From the NCBI GenBank assembly GCA_020056865.1, contig JAGVGX010000277.1:1-7047 (forward strand): 7,047 bases of DNA, given 5' to 3'. This document shows, one piece after another, positions 6,383 through 7,047 of the stretch. This stretch comes from Desulfobacterales bacterium. GTDB taxonomy: Bacteria; Desulfobacterota; Desulfobacteria; Desulfobacterales; BuS5. How positions within the stretch are numbered: the first letter of the stretch is position 1; each line of letters starts with the position of its first letter. The translations under genes and the position numbers were made by a program. The notes beneath the pieces are model-generated. The model saw nothing but the letters and a program-made list of their open reading frames with translations. It was not told where the DNA came from and ran no database searches.

Positions 6383-7047
6383 TTAGGCAAAAGCCTGTTC
6401 TGTTCGTTGAATAATGCTTTCCTGAGTTTCCGGAGCAAGGTCAACAAAATAAGCACTATATCCGGCAATACGAACCTGCAGGTCTGGATAGTCATCCGGC
6501 TTGTTTTGAGCCTCTCTCAGTATATTGCTGTCAACAACATTAAACTGAATATGAGGAATTGTCATTTTGTCAAACCATTCTCTTAAGTAAGCATTGAACA
6601 AAGCCTTATTCTCACCTTCTAAAAACTGGGGCATAAATCGCTGGTTAAAAAGCTCCGTGTGCAGATAAGGAATTTTGGCAACCGAATTTAAAACCGCAGT
6701 TGGTCCTTCAACATCCGAACCTGTTGAGGGAGAACGGCTTCCGTCAGCAAGCATGTTAGCAGCGTATCTTCCATCAGCTGTCGCTCCAACACCAAATGCC
6801 ATGGCTTGATAAGCGATAACAGAACTTCCGTCAAAATCCCACTGTCTTCCCCAGGCATCCTTGACGGTGCGGGCCGCTTCGAGTATTTTCTCTCTGGCTT
6901 TTACTGCCCACTGGTCTGCAAAATCTTCATCATTTCCATATTTAGGAGCATTTAAAAAATCCTGTCGCATCTCTTCATTGCCTTCCCAGTTTTTCTGAAG
7001 TGAATTGATCAGCTGGTTCATGGTGTATTTCTTATCCTGAAATACCA
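6383..7047 (-). CDS. Glycyl radical enzyme, C-terminal part (partial)
   Basis: The open frame continues through the right edge, so about 221 C-terminal residues are seen and the ATG at 7021 is internal, not a start. Counting from that methionine, the block includes APKYGNDEDFAD (25-36), GATADGR (79-85), ADGSRSPSTGSDVEGPTAV (92-110), NQRFMPQFLEGEN (126-138), HIQFNVVD (157-164) and the radical motif VRIAGYSAYF (183-192). G187 (codon 6461-6463) is the residue that carries the radical. The visible motifs agree with the pyruvate formate-lyase-like superfamily, including fumarate-adding enzymes and arylacetate decarboxylases. Only 25 residues follow the radical glycine. The catalytic cysteine lies outside the window, so subclass and reaction are not decidable. 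It is the first visible gene of the cluster, directly followed by a stem-loop and its activase, and acts in the cytoplasm under strict anoxia. Confidence 0.95.
   Translation of the reverse strand, partial: VFQDKKYTMNQLINSLQKNWEGNEEMRQDFLNAPKYGNDEDFADQWAVKAREKILEAARTVKDAWGRQWDFDGSSVIAYQAMAFGVGATADGRYAANMLADGSRSPSTGSDVEGPTAVLNSVAKIPYLHTELFNQRFMPQFLEGENKALFNAYLREWFDKMTIPHIQFNVVDSNILREAQNKPDDYPDLQVRIAGYSAYFVDLAPETQESIIQRTEQAFA

Noticed and set aside
6385..6396. AGGC-AAAA-GCCT hairpin at the end of the GRE gene
   Set aside because: A four-base stem overlapping coding sequence is too weak beside the 16-bp stem-loop just downstream.

Overview
The window is a single co-directional gene cluster on the minus strand, read from base 7047 towards base 1. 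It is moderately AT-rich. It contains oxygen-sensitive enzyme types: a glycyl radical enzyme, its radical-SAM activase and an Old Yellow Enzyme-type flavin reductase. This points to a strict anaerobe. Together with an AAA+ ATPase and a decarboxylase-like amidohydrolase, the set suggests a degrader of aromatic compounds or hydrocarbons, plausibly a sulfate-reducing deltaproteobacterium (Desulfobacterota). The lineage is inference from gene content, not from a marker gene.

Layout in transcription order: (1) 7047-6383, C-terminal part of a glycyl radical enzyme (GRE) with an intact radical-glycine motif. (2) 6367-6329, a perfect 16-bp stem-loop just after the GRE stop. (3) 6252-5236, the GRE activase, with a radical-SAM cluster motif and two ferredoxin-type motifs. 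(4) 5148-4624, a 174-residue tryptophan-rich protein with four clustered cysteines, which I do not recognise. (5) 4578-3031, an AAA+ ATPase of the MoxR/Mg-chelatase-I type. (6) 3067-1901, a von Willebrand A (VWA) protein with a complete metal-binding MIDAS motif, overlapping the ATPase gene. (7) 1804-677, an amidohydrolase_2/ACMSD-like metal-dependent hydrolase or decarboxylase with an unusual N-terminal helical extension. (8) 654-1, the N-terminal part of an Old Yellow Enzyme/2-enoate reductase-like flavoenzyme, cut by the window edge.

How they may work together (inference): the GRE performs a difficult radical reaction on a substrate such as an aromatic compound, and the activase installs its glycyl radical. 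The AAA+/VWA pair looks like a two-component remodelling machine of the NorQ/NorD, CbbQ/CbbO or RavA/ViaA kind. It could assemble, reactivate or metallate the GRE or a partner, as has been suggested for the single ATPase BssE of benzylsuccinate synthase operons. The amidohydrolase and the flavin reductase would process the product further (decarboxylation or hydrolysis, and reduction of an enone, enoate or dienoyl group). The GRE subclass and the substrate cannot be settled from this window, because the catalytic cysteine region and everything upstream lie outside it.

No tRNA, rRNA, CRISPR array, insertion sequence or plus-strand gene could be supported, and there is no gene-free stretch longer than about 130 bases.
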